Below are positions 36,901 through 44,612 of a DNA stretch of 64,000 nucleotides, piece by piece (position 1 is the stretch's first letter; the number at the start of each line of letters is the position of its first letter). The stretch is taken from the NCBI RefSeq assembly GCF_000236785.1, contig NZ_AGUF01000067.1, positions 1 through 64,000 of the forward strand, written 5' to 3'. The stretch comes from Achromobacter arsenitoxydans SY8. GTDB taxonomy: Bacteria; Pseudomonadota; Gammaproteobacteria; Burkholderiales; Burkholderiaceae_B. The translations under genes and the position numbers were made by a program. Below the pieces are notes generated by a model that was not told the origin of the DNA, made no database searches, and worked only from the letters and a program-made list of their open reading frames with translations.

Positions 36901-37199
36901 AGGCCCAGCGGCGCGGCGTCGGGCGCGGCGCGCAGCTGGAAGGTGGCGCCGATGATGAGCGGCAACTTCAGGGCCTTGGCTTCCGTGTGGGCGCGCACCA
37001 CGCCCGCCAGCGAGCATTCGTCGGTCAGGGCCAGGGCGGCATAGCCCAGTTCGGCGGCGCGCGCGGCCAGTTCCTCGGGGTGCGAGGCGCCTTGCAGGAA
37101 CGAGAAATTGGACTGGCATTGCAGCTCGGCGTAGCCGGGCAGCTGGACCAGGGCGTCGGCCGGGTCCAGGGGATCGGGGGCGTCGTCGTCCAGGCGCAT
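33960..37199 (-). CDS. dnaE2: error-prone DNA polymerase III alpha subunit DnaE2
   Basis: A 1079-residue C-family polymerase, about 100 residues shorter than replicative DnaE, as expected for DnaE2. The PHP domain comes first (NFSFLQGASHPEELAARAAE). The polymerase catalytic aspartates are in DIDVDFEH (Asp406, Asp408, Asp410), and a helix-hairpin-helix and OB fold come last. It performs the translesion step with ImuA and ImuB after DNA damage. It follows imuB with a 1-base gap and shares the LexA-controlled transcript. The reading frame is intact. Confidence 0.96.
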   Translation of the reverse strand: MRLDDDAPDPLDPADALVQLPGYAELQCQSNFSFLQGASHPEELAARAAELGYAALALTDECSLAGVVRAHTEAKALKLPLIIGATFQLRAAPDAAPLGLTLLAQTREGYGNLSELITLARTRAPKGEYRLAPQDLADPPEGYAHLRNLPECLAILTPAYGTDADRMADQARWLARVFPRRAWVGLTLLHQSRDDLHRAAVEHAARESQLPVVAVGQVQMHVRSRKPLHDTLTGIRTRRQVSQCGYELSGNAEQHLRSRMRLASLYPPEALAQTLAVARRCGFSLDELRYEYPDEIVPPGHTPASYLRQEAQAGALRRFPAGVPGIVAAQIEKELELIADLGYEAYFLTVYDIVQHARSIGILCQGRGSAANSAVCYCLGITAVDPARGNNLFERFISKERNEPPDIDVDFEHQRREEVIQYIYRKYGRQRAALTAVVISYRPRSVLRDTGRALGVDPGVIDAVARAHQWWDGKKEMLRTLGACGLDPESRVARQWASLAQTLMGFPRHLSQHPGGFVISRGKLSRLVPIENAAMPDRSVVQWDKDDLDALKLLKVDVLALGMLSALRRTLELAGQRRGQPLALQDIPEGDTPTYDMICDADTIGVFQIESRAQMTMLPRLRPREYYDLVVQVAIVRPGPIQGGMVHPYLRRRQGKEDETYPSERVRSVLSRTMGVPIFQEQVMQIAVVAAGFSPGEADQLRRSMAAWKRKGGVDKFRIKLVGGLLAHGYTLEFAEALFRQVEGFGEYGFPESHAASFALLAYSSSWLKRHEPEAFLAALLNSQPMGFYAPAQLVQDARRHGVCVLPADVTVSGWDSALETLPAGHPGARRRPHAHAPAPDAPRPAVRLGLSLIQGMREDAARRIETARAAAPFADTADLARRAGLNRHDLNALAAGDALRTLAGHRRQASWEAAASVQSRDLLRDAEIVDAQAPQLAAPSESQTVAADYRSVGLTLHSHPVALLRPQLAARNFQPASVLNGYPNKRVARACGIVTVRQRPQTSKGVIFVTLEDETGPVNVVVRPELIERQRRELLGSTLLGVFGAWQSVDGVRHLIAQRLVDMSDLLGGLAAHSRNFH

Positions 37200-37200
37200 G

Positions 37201-38669
37201 TCAGGCGTACAGCCCGTGCAGGAACCAGCGCGCCGCTTCGGCGTCGCGCTCGCGGTAGATCCAGTAGCGCGCGCCCGCCGCGTCTTCGGCGACGAAGTAG
37301 TCGCGCACGGTCAGGACAGGATCCCACCAGCCGCTTTCGATGCGTTCCGGGCCGCGCATGAGCCGCAGCGCCTGGCCGCCGTATTGGGGCCGGTGGCCGG
37401 ACAGCTTCAGGGGCTGCGGGGCGTCCAGCAGCCAGAAGGGGCGGTCGAGCAGGGCGGGCAGGGGCTCGGGGCGTTGCGGCGCGGCCAGCGCGTCGCCCCA
37501 GGAATTGGCGGTCTCGGGGCGGTGGTCGGCGGTGGGATGGGCATGGCGCACCTGGTCGCGGCCCAGCCGGGCGACCAGCAGATCGAGCAGCCGGGCATGG
37601 TCGGCGGCGGTGCCGCCGGGCTCGGGAAACAGGGTGGTGCTGGCGGCGGGCTGTTCGACGGTGTCGGGCGCCAGCAGCGTGACGGCGATGACCGGGGCCT
37701 CCAGCGTGAAGTGGTTCAGTTTTTCGCGCAGCAGGTGCAGGAGCTGCGGCGCCTGCCAGACGGGCTGGGCCAGCGCCAGTTCCAGTTCGGTGGGCGGCCG
37801 GGCGTGGCGGCCGCGTTCGTGGTCCATGCTGAGCACCACGCGCCGCACGGCCAGTTGCCGGGCGGTCAGCCAGCCGCCGAGCTGTTCGGCCAGGCGGCGC
37901 GCCACGGCCAGCACCGCGTCGGTGTGTTCGACATAGTCCATCAGTTCGATGCGCCGCGAAAACTGGCTGGGCGGTTCGATCCAGCGGTGCACTTCGGGCG
38001 TTTGCCCGTAGGCGGCGTCCAGGGCCTGCAGCAGGTCGGGCGCGCTGCGCCGCTGCAGGCCCGCGCGCGGCAGGGCGCGCAGGTGCGCCAGCGTGTGGCA
38101 GCCGATGTCGTCCAGCCAGTCCTGCCGGGCCTGCGCCTGGGGCAGCAGCGCCAGGGGCAGGGCATCGAGGCGGCGCGCCAGGGCGGGCAGCGTCAGGGTG
38201 CGGCGGGGACGCCGCGACCGGCGCGGCGCGCCAGCAGCCAGGCGCCCGCCGCGGTGGGCGCCATGCCCAGCGTCACGCGCAGGTCCAGCGCGCGCAGCGT
38301 GGCGGCCACCCGCCGGCTCAGCGCCCGCGGACCGCGGAAGAACATCAGGCTGGCGCCCACGTTCAGGAGCACGGTGTCGCCGTCGGCCAGGGCGATTTCC
38401 GGCGTGTACTGCAGCAGGGCCAGGGCCGCGCCCTGCAGGGTTTCGGCTTCGGCTTGGGGATTGCGGGGCAGCAGCTCCACGCCGGGGGCGATGGCCGCCG
38501 CGCCCGCGCGGCGCATGCCGGGCGTCACGCCGGCCTGGCGGGCGGCGGGGGTCAGGGCGGCGACGCGTTCCTGGTCCAGGACGGCGAACGCCTCCTGGTC
38601 ATGCGGCCAGTGCGGGCGTATGGCGTCCAGCGGCAGGCAGCGCAGGCAGGCGGCGATCCAGAGGCGCAT
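37201..38669 (-). pseudogene. imuB: imuB (Y-family-like mutasome hub), split by a single-base frameshift
   Basis: Two frames together give a complete ImuB of about 488 residues. The N-terminal part (38669 down to a TGA at 38193-38195) runs from MRLWIAACLRCLPL through LNVGASLMFFRG and AGAWLLARRAGRGVP. The remainder is open in another frame from about 38210 to 37201, continuing RRTLTLPALARRLDALPLAL, LDDIGCHTLAHLRALPRAGL and EVHRWIEPPSQFSRRIELM. The switch falls at the G4 run 38205-38208 (C4 on the coding strand); one extra base there would restore the frame. As in other ImuB proteins, the polymerase acidic residues are absent. Its 5' end overlaps imuA by 71 bases. A real mutation or a base-calling error are both possible. 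Confidence 0.85.
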
Positions 38670-39303
38670 GGCGGGGGGAAGAAGGCGTAAGGGCGCCGGG
38701 CTCCAGGCCCACGTACAGCGGGGTGTCGCAGACAGGCCCCCGGCGCTTGAGGATGTGGACGGACAAGCCGCCCGGCGCGGGCGCCAGCGCCAGCCGCAGG
38801 GTGGCGGGCGTGGCGTTTTGCGCGGCGCGGGACGGGCGCACGGCGATGAAAAGCAGGTCGCTGGCCTGCGCGGCCAGGTGCAGGCGGCGCAGGGATTCGG
38901 GGCGCACGTGGGGCAGCCAGCAGACCAGCGCGCCGCAACTGCCGTTTTTCAGGATTTGTTCGGCGGCCCAGAGCGCGTCGACCGGCTTTTCGGGGGCCAC
39001 CCAGAGCAGTTGGCGGGGATCCAGCCGCCAGCTCATCCAGCTGGCGATGTGCGGCGCGTGCGGCGGCTGCACCAGCGCGATGGGGCGCCGCGTTTCCAGC
39101 TGGGCCAGCGCGGGGCGCAGCAGGCGGATTTCCCCCACGCCGGGATGCGGGGTCAGCAGTTCGATGAGCGAACCCAGCGGCCAGCCGCCGTCGGGCAGTT
39201 CGGCCGACAGCGCCGCATGCCCGGTGGGCAGGGTGCGCGCGGCGCCCCGGGCCAACTGGGTGGCGCGCCACAACGCGGGATGGATACGTTCGGGGGACTG
39301 CAT
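38599..39303 (-). CDS. imuA: translesion synthesis protein ImuA (RecA-like)
   Basis: A 234-residue ImuA. The N-terminus IHPALWRATQLARG and the core GWPLGSLIELLTPHPGVGEI and LVQPPHAPHIASWM are typical: a RecA-like fold with a degenerate P-loop. ImuA binds RecA and ImuB and is needed for damage-induced mutagenesis. The ATG at 39303 lies 28 bases from a consensus LexA box, which settles the start and the regulation. The 3' end overlaps imuB by 71 bases, longer than the usual few bases. Confidence 0.92.
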   Translation of the reverse strand: MQSPERIHPALWRATQLARGAARTLPTGHAALSAELPDGGWPLGSLIELLTPHPGVGEIRLLRPALAQLETRRPIALVQPPHAPHIASWMSWRLDPRQLLWVAPEKPVDALWAAEQILKNGSCGALVCWLPHVRPESLRRLHLAAQASDLLFIAVRPSRAAQNATPATLRLALAPAPGGLSVHILKRRGPVCDTPLYVGLEPGALTPSSPRHAPLDRRLPALPAAGRHTPALAA

Positions 39304-39330
39304 GGCGATGACGCCCGGAGACTCAATAAG

Positions 39331-39346
39331 CTGTATGAATATACAG
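39331..39346 (-). promoter_or_regulatory. LexA (SOS) box of the imuA-imuB-dnaE2 operon
   Basis: CTGTATGAATATACAG is CTGT-N8-ACAG with an AT-rich centre, the consensus LexA site of beta- and gammaproteobacteria. On the coding strand it reads TACTGTATATTCATACAG. It is 28 bases upstream of the imuA ATG. Confidence 0.9.
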
Positions 39347-39388
39347 TATTGTAGCGGCCTTTCCGGCCGGCGGGCGTATCCAAAAGTG

Positions 39389-39417
39389 GCCCCGCCGTGC
39401 CTCAGCGGGGGCGGGGC
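39389..39417 (-). terminator. intrinsic-type terminator of the amino acid permease gene
   Basis: On the minus strand GCCCCGCC and GGCGGGGC arms (39410-39417 and 39389-39396) form an 8-bp stem, followed by ACTTTTGG. It lies 45 bases after the permease stop and upstream of the SOS promoter, isolating imuA from readthrough. Confidence 0.6.
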
Positions 39418-39461
39418 AGGCGCGGGCGCGGATGCGCCCTGACGCGGCGGTTCGCGCGGGA

Positions 39462-41003
39462 TCAGCCCGGCGCGGGGCGGGCCTGGCGCGCATTTTCCGG
39501 GGACGCATCCCCGCCATAGTCCGCTTCCAGCCCGTAGAAGCGCATGTCCTCGTACCGCACCCAGCGCGATTTGCGCAGCAGCCGGTGGCCCAGCCACAGT
39601 CCCAGGAACAGCGGAATGGCCAGGTAGGTCGAGACCACGCCGATCCAGTCGATGCGGTCCGCCAGGAACGCCTGGTAGTTCTGGCCCAGCGTCACCAGCA
39701 GGCACAGTACAAAGGCGAACAGCGGGCCAAAGGGAAACAGGCCGGCCTTGTAGGGCAGGTCGGCGGTGTCGTAGCCGTGCTTCACGTAGCCCTGGCGGAA
39801 GCGGTAGTGGCTCATCGCGATGCTCAGCCAGACGATGAATTCCGTCATGCCTGCGAAGTTGAGCAGCCAGATGTAGACCGCCTTCGGGCTGTACACCACG
39901 CTGAACAGGCACAGGCAGGCCAGCAGCGTGGTCGCCATCAGCGCGTACAGCGGCACGCCGTTGGCGGTCAGGCGTTTGAACAGGGCGGGCGCCCGGCCTT
40001 CGGCCGCCATGTTGAACAGCATGCGCGTGGCCGCGTACATGCCCGAGTTGCCCGCCGACAGCACCGAGGTCAGGATGACCGCATTCATCACCGTGGCCGC
40101 CGACAGCAGTCCGGCATGCTGGAACACCAGCGTGAACGGGCTGACCGCGATGTCCTCGACTTCGTTGCGCAGCAACTGCGGATCGGTGTAGGGCACCAGC
40201 AGCCCGATGATCAGGATGGCCAGCACATAGAACAGCAGGATGCGCCAGAACACGCTGTTGATGGCGCGCGGCACGTTGCGCCGGGGATTCTCGGATTCGC
40301 CGGCCGCCACGCCCACCAATTCGGTGCCCTGGAAGGAATAGGCCACCACCATCGCCACCCCGACCCAGGTCGCGGCATTGCCGACGAAGGGCGCGTCGCC
40401 CACCTTCCAGTTCTCCAGCCCCACGGGTCCGCCGCCGTGGATGATGCCGGCCAGCATTGCCAGCCCCACCGCGATGAAGCACAGCACGGCCACGACCTTG
40501 ATGATGGCGAACCAGTACTCGGCTTCGCCAAAGCTGCGCGCGGAAAACGCGTTCAGCCCGAACGTCAGCGCCAGGAACGCGACGCTCCAGATCCATCCCG
40601 GCGTGTCGGGCATCCAGTACGCCATCACCAGCTGCGCCGCCACCACGTCCACGGCCACGACGGTGGCCCAGCTGACCCAGAAATTCCAGCCCAGCGCAAA
40701 GCCGAAGCCCGGGTCCACATAGCGCGACGCGTAGGTGCAGAACGACCCGGACACCGGCATGAAGGTCGCCAGTTCGCCCAGGCTGGTCATGATGAAGTAG
40801 ACCATCAGGCCGATCAGCAGATAGACCATCAGCGCGCCGCCCGGGCCCGCCTGCGCAATGGCCGCGCCGGAGGCGACGAACAGGCCGGTGCCGATGGCTC
40901 CCCCCAGCGCTATCATGGTCAGGTGGCGCGCCTTGAGCACGCGGTGCAGCTGGTTCTGGCTGGCGGGCGCTGCGGCGCCCGTGTCGGTAGTCGGTGTATG
41001 CAT
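39462..41003 (-). CDS. amino acid permease (APC superfamily, LysP/AAT type)
   Basis: A 513-residue transporter with 12 predicted helices. The opening LKARHLTMIALGGAIGTGLF is the amino acid transporter (AAT) family signature. TM6-7 loop AGESENPRRNVPRAI is the usual conserved segment. It takes up an amino acid with protons; the LysP-like length and sequence suggest a basic or neutral amino acid, but this is not certain. I start at ATG 41003 (MHTPTTDTG). It is divergent from an esterase gene. Confidence 0.9.
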   Translation of the reverse strand: MHTPTTDTGAAAPASQNQLHRVLKARHLTMIALGGAIGTGLFVASGAAIAQAGPGGALMVYLLIGLMVYFIMTSLGELATFMPVSGSFCTYASRYVDPGFGFALGWNFWVSWATVVAVDVVAAQLVMAYWMPDTPGWIWSVAFLALTFGLNAFSARSFGEAEYWFAIIKVVAVLCFIAVGLAMLAGIIHGGGPVGLENWKVGDAPFVGNAATWVGVAMVVAYSFQGTELVGVAAGESENPRRNVPRAINSVFWRILLFYVLAILIIGLLVPYTDPQLLRNEVEDIAVSPFTLVFQHAGLLSAATVMNAVILTSVLSAGNSGMYAATRMLFNMAAEGRAPALFKRLTANGVPLYALMATTLLACLCLFSVVYSPKAVYIWLLNFAGMTEFIVWLSIAMSHYRFRQGYVKHGYDTADLPYKAGLFPFGPLFAFVLCLLVTLGQNYQAFLADRIDWIGVVSTYLAIPLFLGLWLGHRLLRKSRWVRYEDMRFYGLEADYGGDASPENARQARPAPG

Positions 41004-41120
41004 GGCTGAATCGGTGATGGCCGCCGCCGCGCGCAGGGCAGGCGGCGTCGGGGCGGCGCATTTTACAATGCGGCAATCGGGGCGCGTTCCGGCGGCCCCA
41101 GGCCTGTACGGAGCGGTTTC

Positions 41121-41825
41121 ATGGCGTCTTCCAGTTCTATCGAATTTCTTCCCGATCCGGGCGTCGACGTGCGCCAGCTGTTCATCCTGCTGCATGGCGT
41201 GGGCGGCTCCCCCGACGGCCTGGAGCCCCTGGCCCAGGCCCTGCGCGCCGCGTTTCCGACGGCGGCGGTGCTGATTCCCGAAGGCTTCGAGCCCTTCGAC
41301 GGCGGCGGCTCGGGCCGGCAATGGTTTTCCGTGCGCGGCGTCACCGAGGACAACCGCGCCGAACGCGTGGCCCGCGCCATGCCGCCCCTGGAAGCCTATG
41401 TGCGCGACGCGCAGGCGCGCTTCGGGCTGCTGCAATCCGACACCGCGCTGGCGGGTTTTTCGCAGGGCGCCATCATGGCGCTGGAACTGGTGCAGGCCCA
41501 TGACGGCATGGCCGGCCGCGTCCTGGCGTTTTCGGGCCGCTACGCGCAACTGCCCAAGAGCGCCCCGCAATACACCACCATCCACCTGCTGCACGGCGCC
41601 GACGACCCCGTCATGAGCGTGGCCAACGCCCAGGCGGCGCAGGCCCGGCTGGCCGAGCTGCACGGCGACTCCACCATCGACATCGCCACCCATGTCGGCC
41701 ATGAATTGCATCCGGCCCTGATCCAGCGCGCCATCCTGCGCCTGCAGACCTGCGTGCCGCTGCGCAGCTGGGAAGCGGCGCTGGGATTGAACCAGACGCC
41801 GCCGGACGGCACGACGGTGCATTGA
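41121..41825 (+). CDS. alpha/beta hydrolase, carboxylesterase/phospholipase type (YpfH-like)
   Basis: A 234-residue cytoplasmic esterase. ILLHGVGGSPDGLEPLA holds the oxyanion-hole His-Gly, GFSQGAIM the nucleophile Ser, GADDPVMS the Asp and VGHELHP the His. The family (abhydrolase_2) hydrolyses short acyl esters. A plausible -10 (TACAAT) lies at about 41064, in the divergent gap. Confidence 0.88.
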   Translation: MASSSSIEFLPDPGVDVRQLFILLHGVGGSPDGLEPLAQALRAAFPTAAVLIPEGFEPFDGGGSGRQWFSVRGVTEDNRAERVARAMPPLEAYVRDAQARFGLLQSDTALAGFSQGAIMALELVQAHDGMAGRVLAFSGRYAQLPKSAPQYTTIHLLHGADDPVMSVANAQAAQARLAELHGDSTIDIATHVGHELHPALIQRAILRLQTCVPLRSWEAALGLNQTPPDGTTVH

Positions 41826-41913
41826 TGGCTGTCCATCTTGCGCGCCGGCCGGTGTGGGCGCGCCGGTCACGGGTGGCGCCCGATGAGCGGCGGCCGCACT
41901 TCCGGGATCAATC

Positions 41914-41936
41914 CAATCTCCATATTGTGGAAATTG
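41914..41936. repeat. imperfect AT-rich inverted repeat
   Basis: CAATCTCCA and TGGAAATTG flank TATTG, with one mismatch. It is the only AT-rich island in the 180-base gap between the convergent esterase and outer-membrane factor genes; the rest of that gap holds nothing I recognise. Its role is unknown. Confidence 0.3.
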
Positions 41937-42005
41937 ATTTTCAGGGCGCGAGCAGACCGCGCAGGCGGCAGCGGCGCAGGGCGGAAATGAGGGGGAGAGA
42001 GCGGC

Positions 42006-43427
42006 TTACTTTTCCCAGCCGCCGCCCAGCGCCAGGAACAGCGCGATCTGGTCGCTGCTGAGTTCGGCTTGCGAAGCCGCCAGCGCGCTTTCGTTGGTGG
42101 CCAGCGTGCGTTCGGCGTCCAATACCGTCAGGTAGTCGGTCTTGCCGTACTGGAACAGCCGGCGCGCCTGCGAGGCGGCCTCGGCGCTCTGGTCGCGCGC
42201 GGCGCGCAGGGCTGTGTCGCGGTCCAGCTGGCGGGCGTAGACGACCAGCGCGCTTTCCGTTTCCCGCAGCGCGTTCAGCACGGTAGCGTCAAAGCGGGCG
42301 GCGGCGGCCTTGGTGTTGGCCTCGGCCTCGGCGATGCGCGCCTGCGCGGCGCCCGTGTTGGGAATGGTCCACGAGATCAGCGGCCCCACGCTCCAGCTGA
42401 ACGTGCCGCGGTCGCCGAACATGGTGGCCGGGCCGCCCGACGCCGCCGACAGGCCCAGCGTGATCTTGGGATAGAGATCGGCCGTCGCCACGCCGATGCG
42501 TGCGGTGGAGGCTGCGAGGGCGCGCTCGGCCTGCCGGATGTCCGGCCGGCGGCGCAGCAGTTCGGCGCCGTCGCCCACGGGAATGGTTTCCGTCAGGCGG
42601 GGCGCGCTGGCGCATTGCAGCAGCGCCGGCGAGATTTCGGACGGCGTCTGGCCAGTCAGGGCGGCCAGGCGGTATAGCGCCGTGCGCTGCTGTGCCTGGA
42701 AGGGCGGCAGGTTGGCCTGCAGTTGTTCGAGCTGGCTGCGCGCGCGGGTCACGTCCAGCGTGGTGCCGCGTCCGGCCTGCTGCAGACGGCTGACCGCGTC
42801 CAGCGATTCTTTCTGCACCTGCACCGAATGCTGCGCCGATGCGAGCTGCATGCCGGCCGCGCACATATTGGCGTAAGCGCGCGCGGTCTCGGCCGCAACG
42901 GTGACGCGGGTGGCGTCATAGGCAGCCTGGGCCGCCTGCGCGTCGCCGGTGGACGCTTCCACGGCGCGGCGGATCTGGCCGAAAAGATCCAGCTGGTACG
43001 ACACGCTGGCGCCGGTGGAATAGGACCAGTGATTGGGAGGGTCTATGCCCGGCTGCAGTTGCTGCAGGCCGGAGGCATGGCCGAAAGTGGGCGATGCGTT
43101 CACGCCGATGGTCGGCTGCTGCTGCGCCTGTGTTTCGCGCAGCGCGGCTTGGGCGCGTTCCAGGTTGGCGCTGGCCACGCGCAGGTCCGTGTTTGCTGCC
43201 AGGGCCTTTTCCACCAGACCGTCCAGCACGGGATCGGCGTACAGGCGCCACCAGTGCCCGGGCACCGCTTCCTGCCGGTACGCGGTCTCCCGCGCTTGCA
43301 CGAAGGAGGTTTGCGCGCCCGGCCGCAGGGACGCGGACTCGGCGGGCACCTGGTAGTCGGGGCCCACGGAGGCGCATCCGGCCAGCGCAAGGGCCAGCAT
43401 CAGCGGAAGGAGGTGTCTGGTGTTCAT
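42006..43427 (-). CDS. outer-membrane efflux lipoprotein (NodT family) of the FUSC system
   Basis: A 473-residue TolC-like channel. The lipoprotein signal ends LAGC (Cys18), followed by VGPDYQVP, the usual NodT-family N-terminus. Two OEP repeats follow, with LFGQIRRAVEASTGDAQ and LFQYGKTDYLTVLDAERTLA as landmarks. It is the last gene of the marR-FUSC-DUF1656-HlyD operon and would give that system its own outer-membrane exit. I start at ATG 43427, preceded by an AGGAGG-like tract in the gap. Confidence 0.9.
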   Translation of the reverse strand: MNTRHLLPLMLALALAGCASVGPDYQVPAESASLRPGAQTSFVQARETAYRQEAVPGHWWRLYADPVLDGLVEKALAANTDLRVASANLERAQAALRETQAQQQPTIGVNASPTFGHASGLQQLQPGIDPPNHWSYSTGASVSYQLDLFGQIRRAVEASTGDAQAAQAAYDATRVTVAAETARAYANMCAAGMQLASAQHSVQVQKESLDAVSRLQQAGRGTTLDVTRARSQLEQLQANLPPFQAQQRTALYRLAALTGQTPSEISPALLQCASAPRLTETIPVGDGAELLRRRPDIRQAERALAASTARIGVATADLYPKITLGLSAASGGPATMFGDRGTFSWSVGPLISWTIPNTGAAQARIAEAEANTKAAAARFDATVLNALRETESALVVYARQLDRDTALRAARDQSAEAASQARRLFQYGKTDYLTVLDAERTLATNESALAASQAELSSDQIALFLALGGGWEK

Positions 43428-43482
43428 GGCAGCTACGGCTTGTTGTCGATATTGGGTAATGGGTTGGAAGGCAGGGCGAGCG

Positions 43483-44397
43483 TCAGGAGGCCTGGCGCGT
43501 GGCGGCGGACGATTGCGCGGGGGCGGGGTCCACCGACACCGTGGCGGTCTGGCCGGCAACCAGGCGCACGCCGTCGGGCACGTCGTCGATCTTCACGCGC
43601 ACGGGGATGCGTTGCGCCAGGCGGACCCAGTTGAAGGTGGGATTCACGTTGGGCAGCAGGTTGGCGCCGGTGCTGCGGTCGCGGTCGGCAATGCCCATGG
43701 CGATGCTTTCCACGTGGCCGCGGATGTGGCGCGGGTCGCCCATCAGGGTCACGGTGACCGGATCGCCTTCGTGGATGCCGGGGAGCTTGGTTTCCTCGAA
43801 GTAGCCTTCGACGTAGAACGAGCCCGCGTCCACCAGCGCCATCACGCCGCGGCCGGCGGTGGCGTACGAACCGGCGCGCAGGTCCAGGTTGGTGACGCGG
43901 CCGTCGCTGGCCGCGACCACGCGGCTGCGCTCCAGGTTCAGGCGCGCAGTGTTCAGCTGCACCTGCGCCTGGGCGAGCGCGGCTTCGGTCTGCTGCACCT
44001 TGGTCTGGCTTTGCTCGACAGCTTCGGCCGCTACCAGCTGGCCAAGCGAGCGGTTGCGCTTGGCGTCGCGCAGCGCCTGGTCGTGCGCCACCTGCTGCGA
44101 ACGCACTGAGGCCTGGGCCTGGTCGAACGCCAGCTGGAAGCGCGCGCGGTCGATTTCGAACAGCAGGTCGCCGGCCTTCACGTCCTGGTTGTCGTGCACC
44201 GGCACGCGGGTCACCAGTCCGGAGACGTCGGGCGCAACCTGCACGACATAGGCCTTGACGCGTCCGTCGCGCGTCCAGGGTTCGACTTCATAGTGGTCCC
44301 AGAGCTGCCAGCCGGCGTAAGCGGCGGCGGCGACGACGACGGCCGTCACCGCGAACTTGCCGATAGCAGCAGGGCGAAGGGCATTGGGGAGTTTCAT
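43483..44397 (-). CDS. HlyD/EmrA-type periplasmic adaptor (AaeA-like)
   Basis: A 304-residue adaptor with a single N-terminal membrane helix (FAVTAVVVAAAAYAGWQLWDHY is its core and flank), the DGRVKAYVVQVAPDVSGLV lipoyl half-motif, a short coiled coil and a barrel domain. This is the AaeA/EmrA-like adaptor associated with FUSC pumps. The ATG at 44397 is 2 bases after the DUF1656 stop. Confidence 0.9.
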   Translation of the reverse strand: MKLPNALRPAAIGKFAVTAVVVAAAAYAGWQLWDHYEVEPWTRDGRVKAYVVQVAPDVSGLVTRVPVHDNQDVKAGDLLFEIDRARFQLAFDQAQASVRSQQVAHDQALRDAKRNRSLGQLVAAEAVEQSQTKVQQTEAALAQAQVQLNTARLNLERSRVVAASDGRVTNLDLRAGSYATAGRGVMALVDAGSFYVEGYFEETKLPGIHEGDPVTVTLMGDPRHIRGHVESIAMGIADRDRSTGANLLPNVNPTFNWVRLAQRIPVRVKIDDVPDGVRLVAGQTATVSVDPAPAQSSAATRQAS

Positions 44398-44399
44398 AC

Positions 44400-44612
44400 C
44401 TATCTCTGGAGAAAATAAGGGGAAATGAGGGATACGCCATACAGCAGCACCACAAACAGCGCCAGATCGAAGAGCGCGGGGTGCCACACCAGGCGATACA
44501 GTCCGGCGCGGGCCAGCACGCGGCGCACGCCCCAGGCCACGCCCAGGGTGATCACGCCCAGCACCAGCAGCCAGGGGAAATAGATGCCGTAGAGATTGAA
44601 TTCGCCGATCAT
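44400..44612 (-). CDS. DUF1656 small membrane protein (AaeX-like)
   Basis: A 70-residue protein with two membrane helices, starting MIGEFNLYGIYFPWLL, the DUF1656/AaeX pattern. AaeX proteins accompany FUSC-type aromatic acid exporters; their role is unknown. Start and stop overlap or abut the neighbouring genes, as expected in this operon. Confidence 0.92.
   Translation of the reverse strand: MIGEFNLYGIYFPWLLVLGVITLGVAWGVRRVLARAGLYRLVWHPALFDLALFVVLLYGVSLISPYFLQR

Noticed and set aside
33963-37361. A very long open frame on the strand opposite dnaE2, and similar long antisense frames elsewhere
   Set aside because: High GC with strong third-position bias leaves antisense frames open; their translations are low-complexity Arg/Gln/His/Gly-rich and resemble no family, while the opposite strand encodes clear proteins.
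37201-37992. The C-terminal part of imuB as an independent gene starting at GTG 37992 or ATG 37941
   Set aside because: Clear ImuB sequence continues in frame upstream of both codons to the frameshift point, so this is the rest of a split gene.
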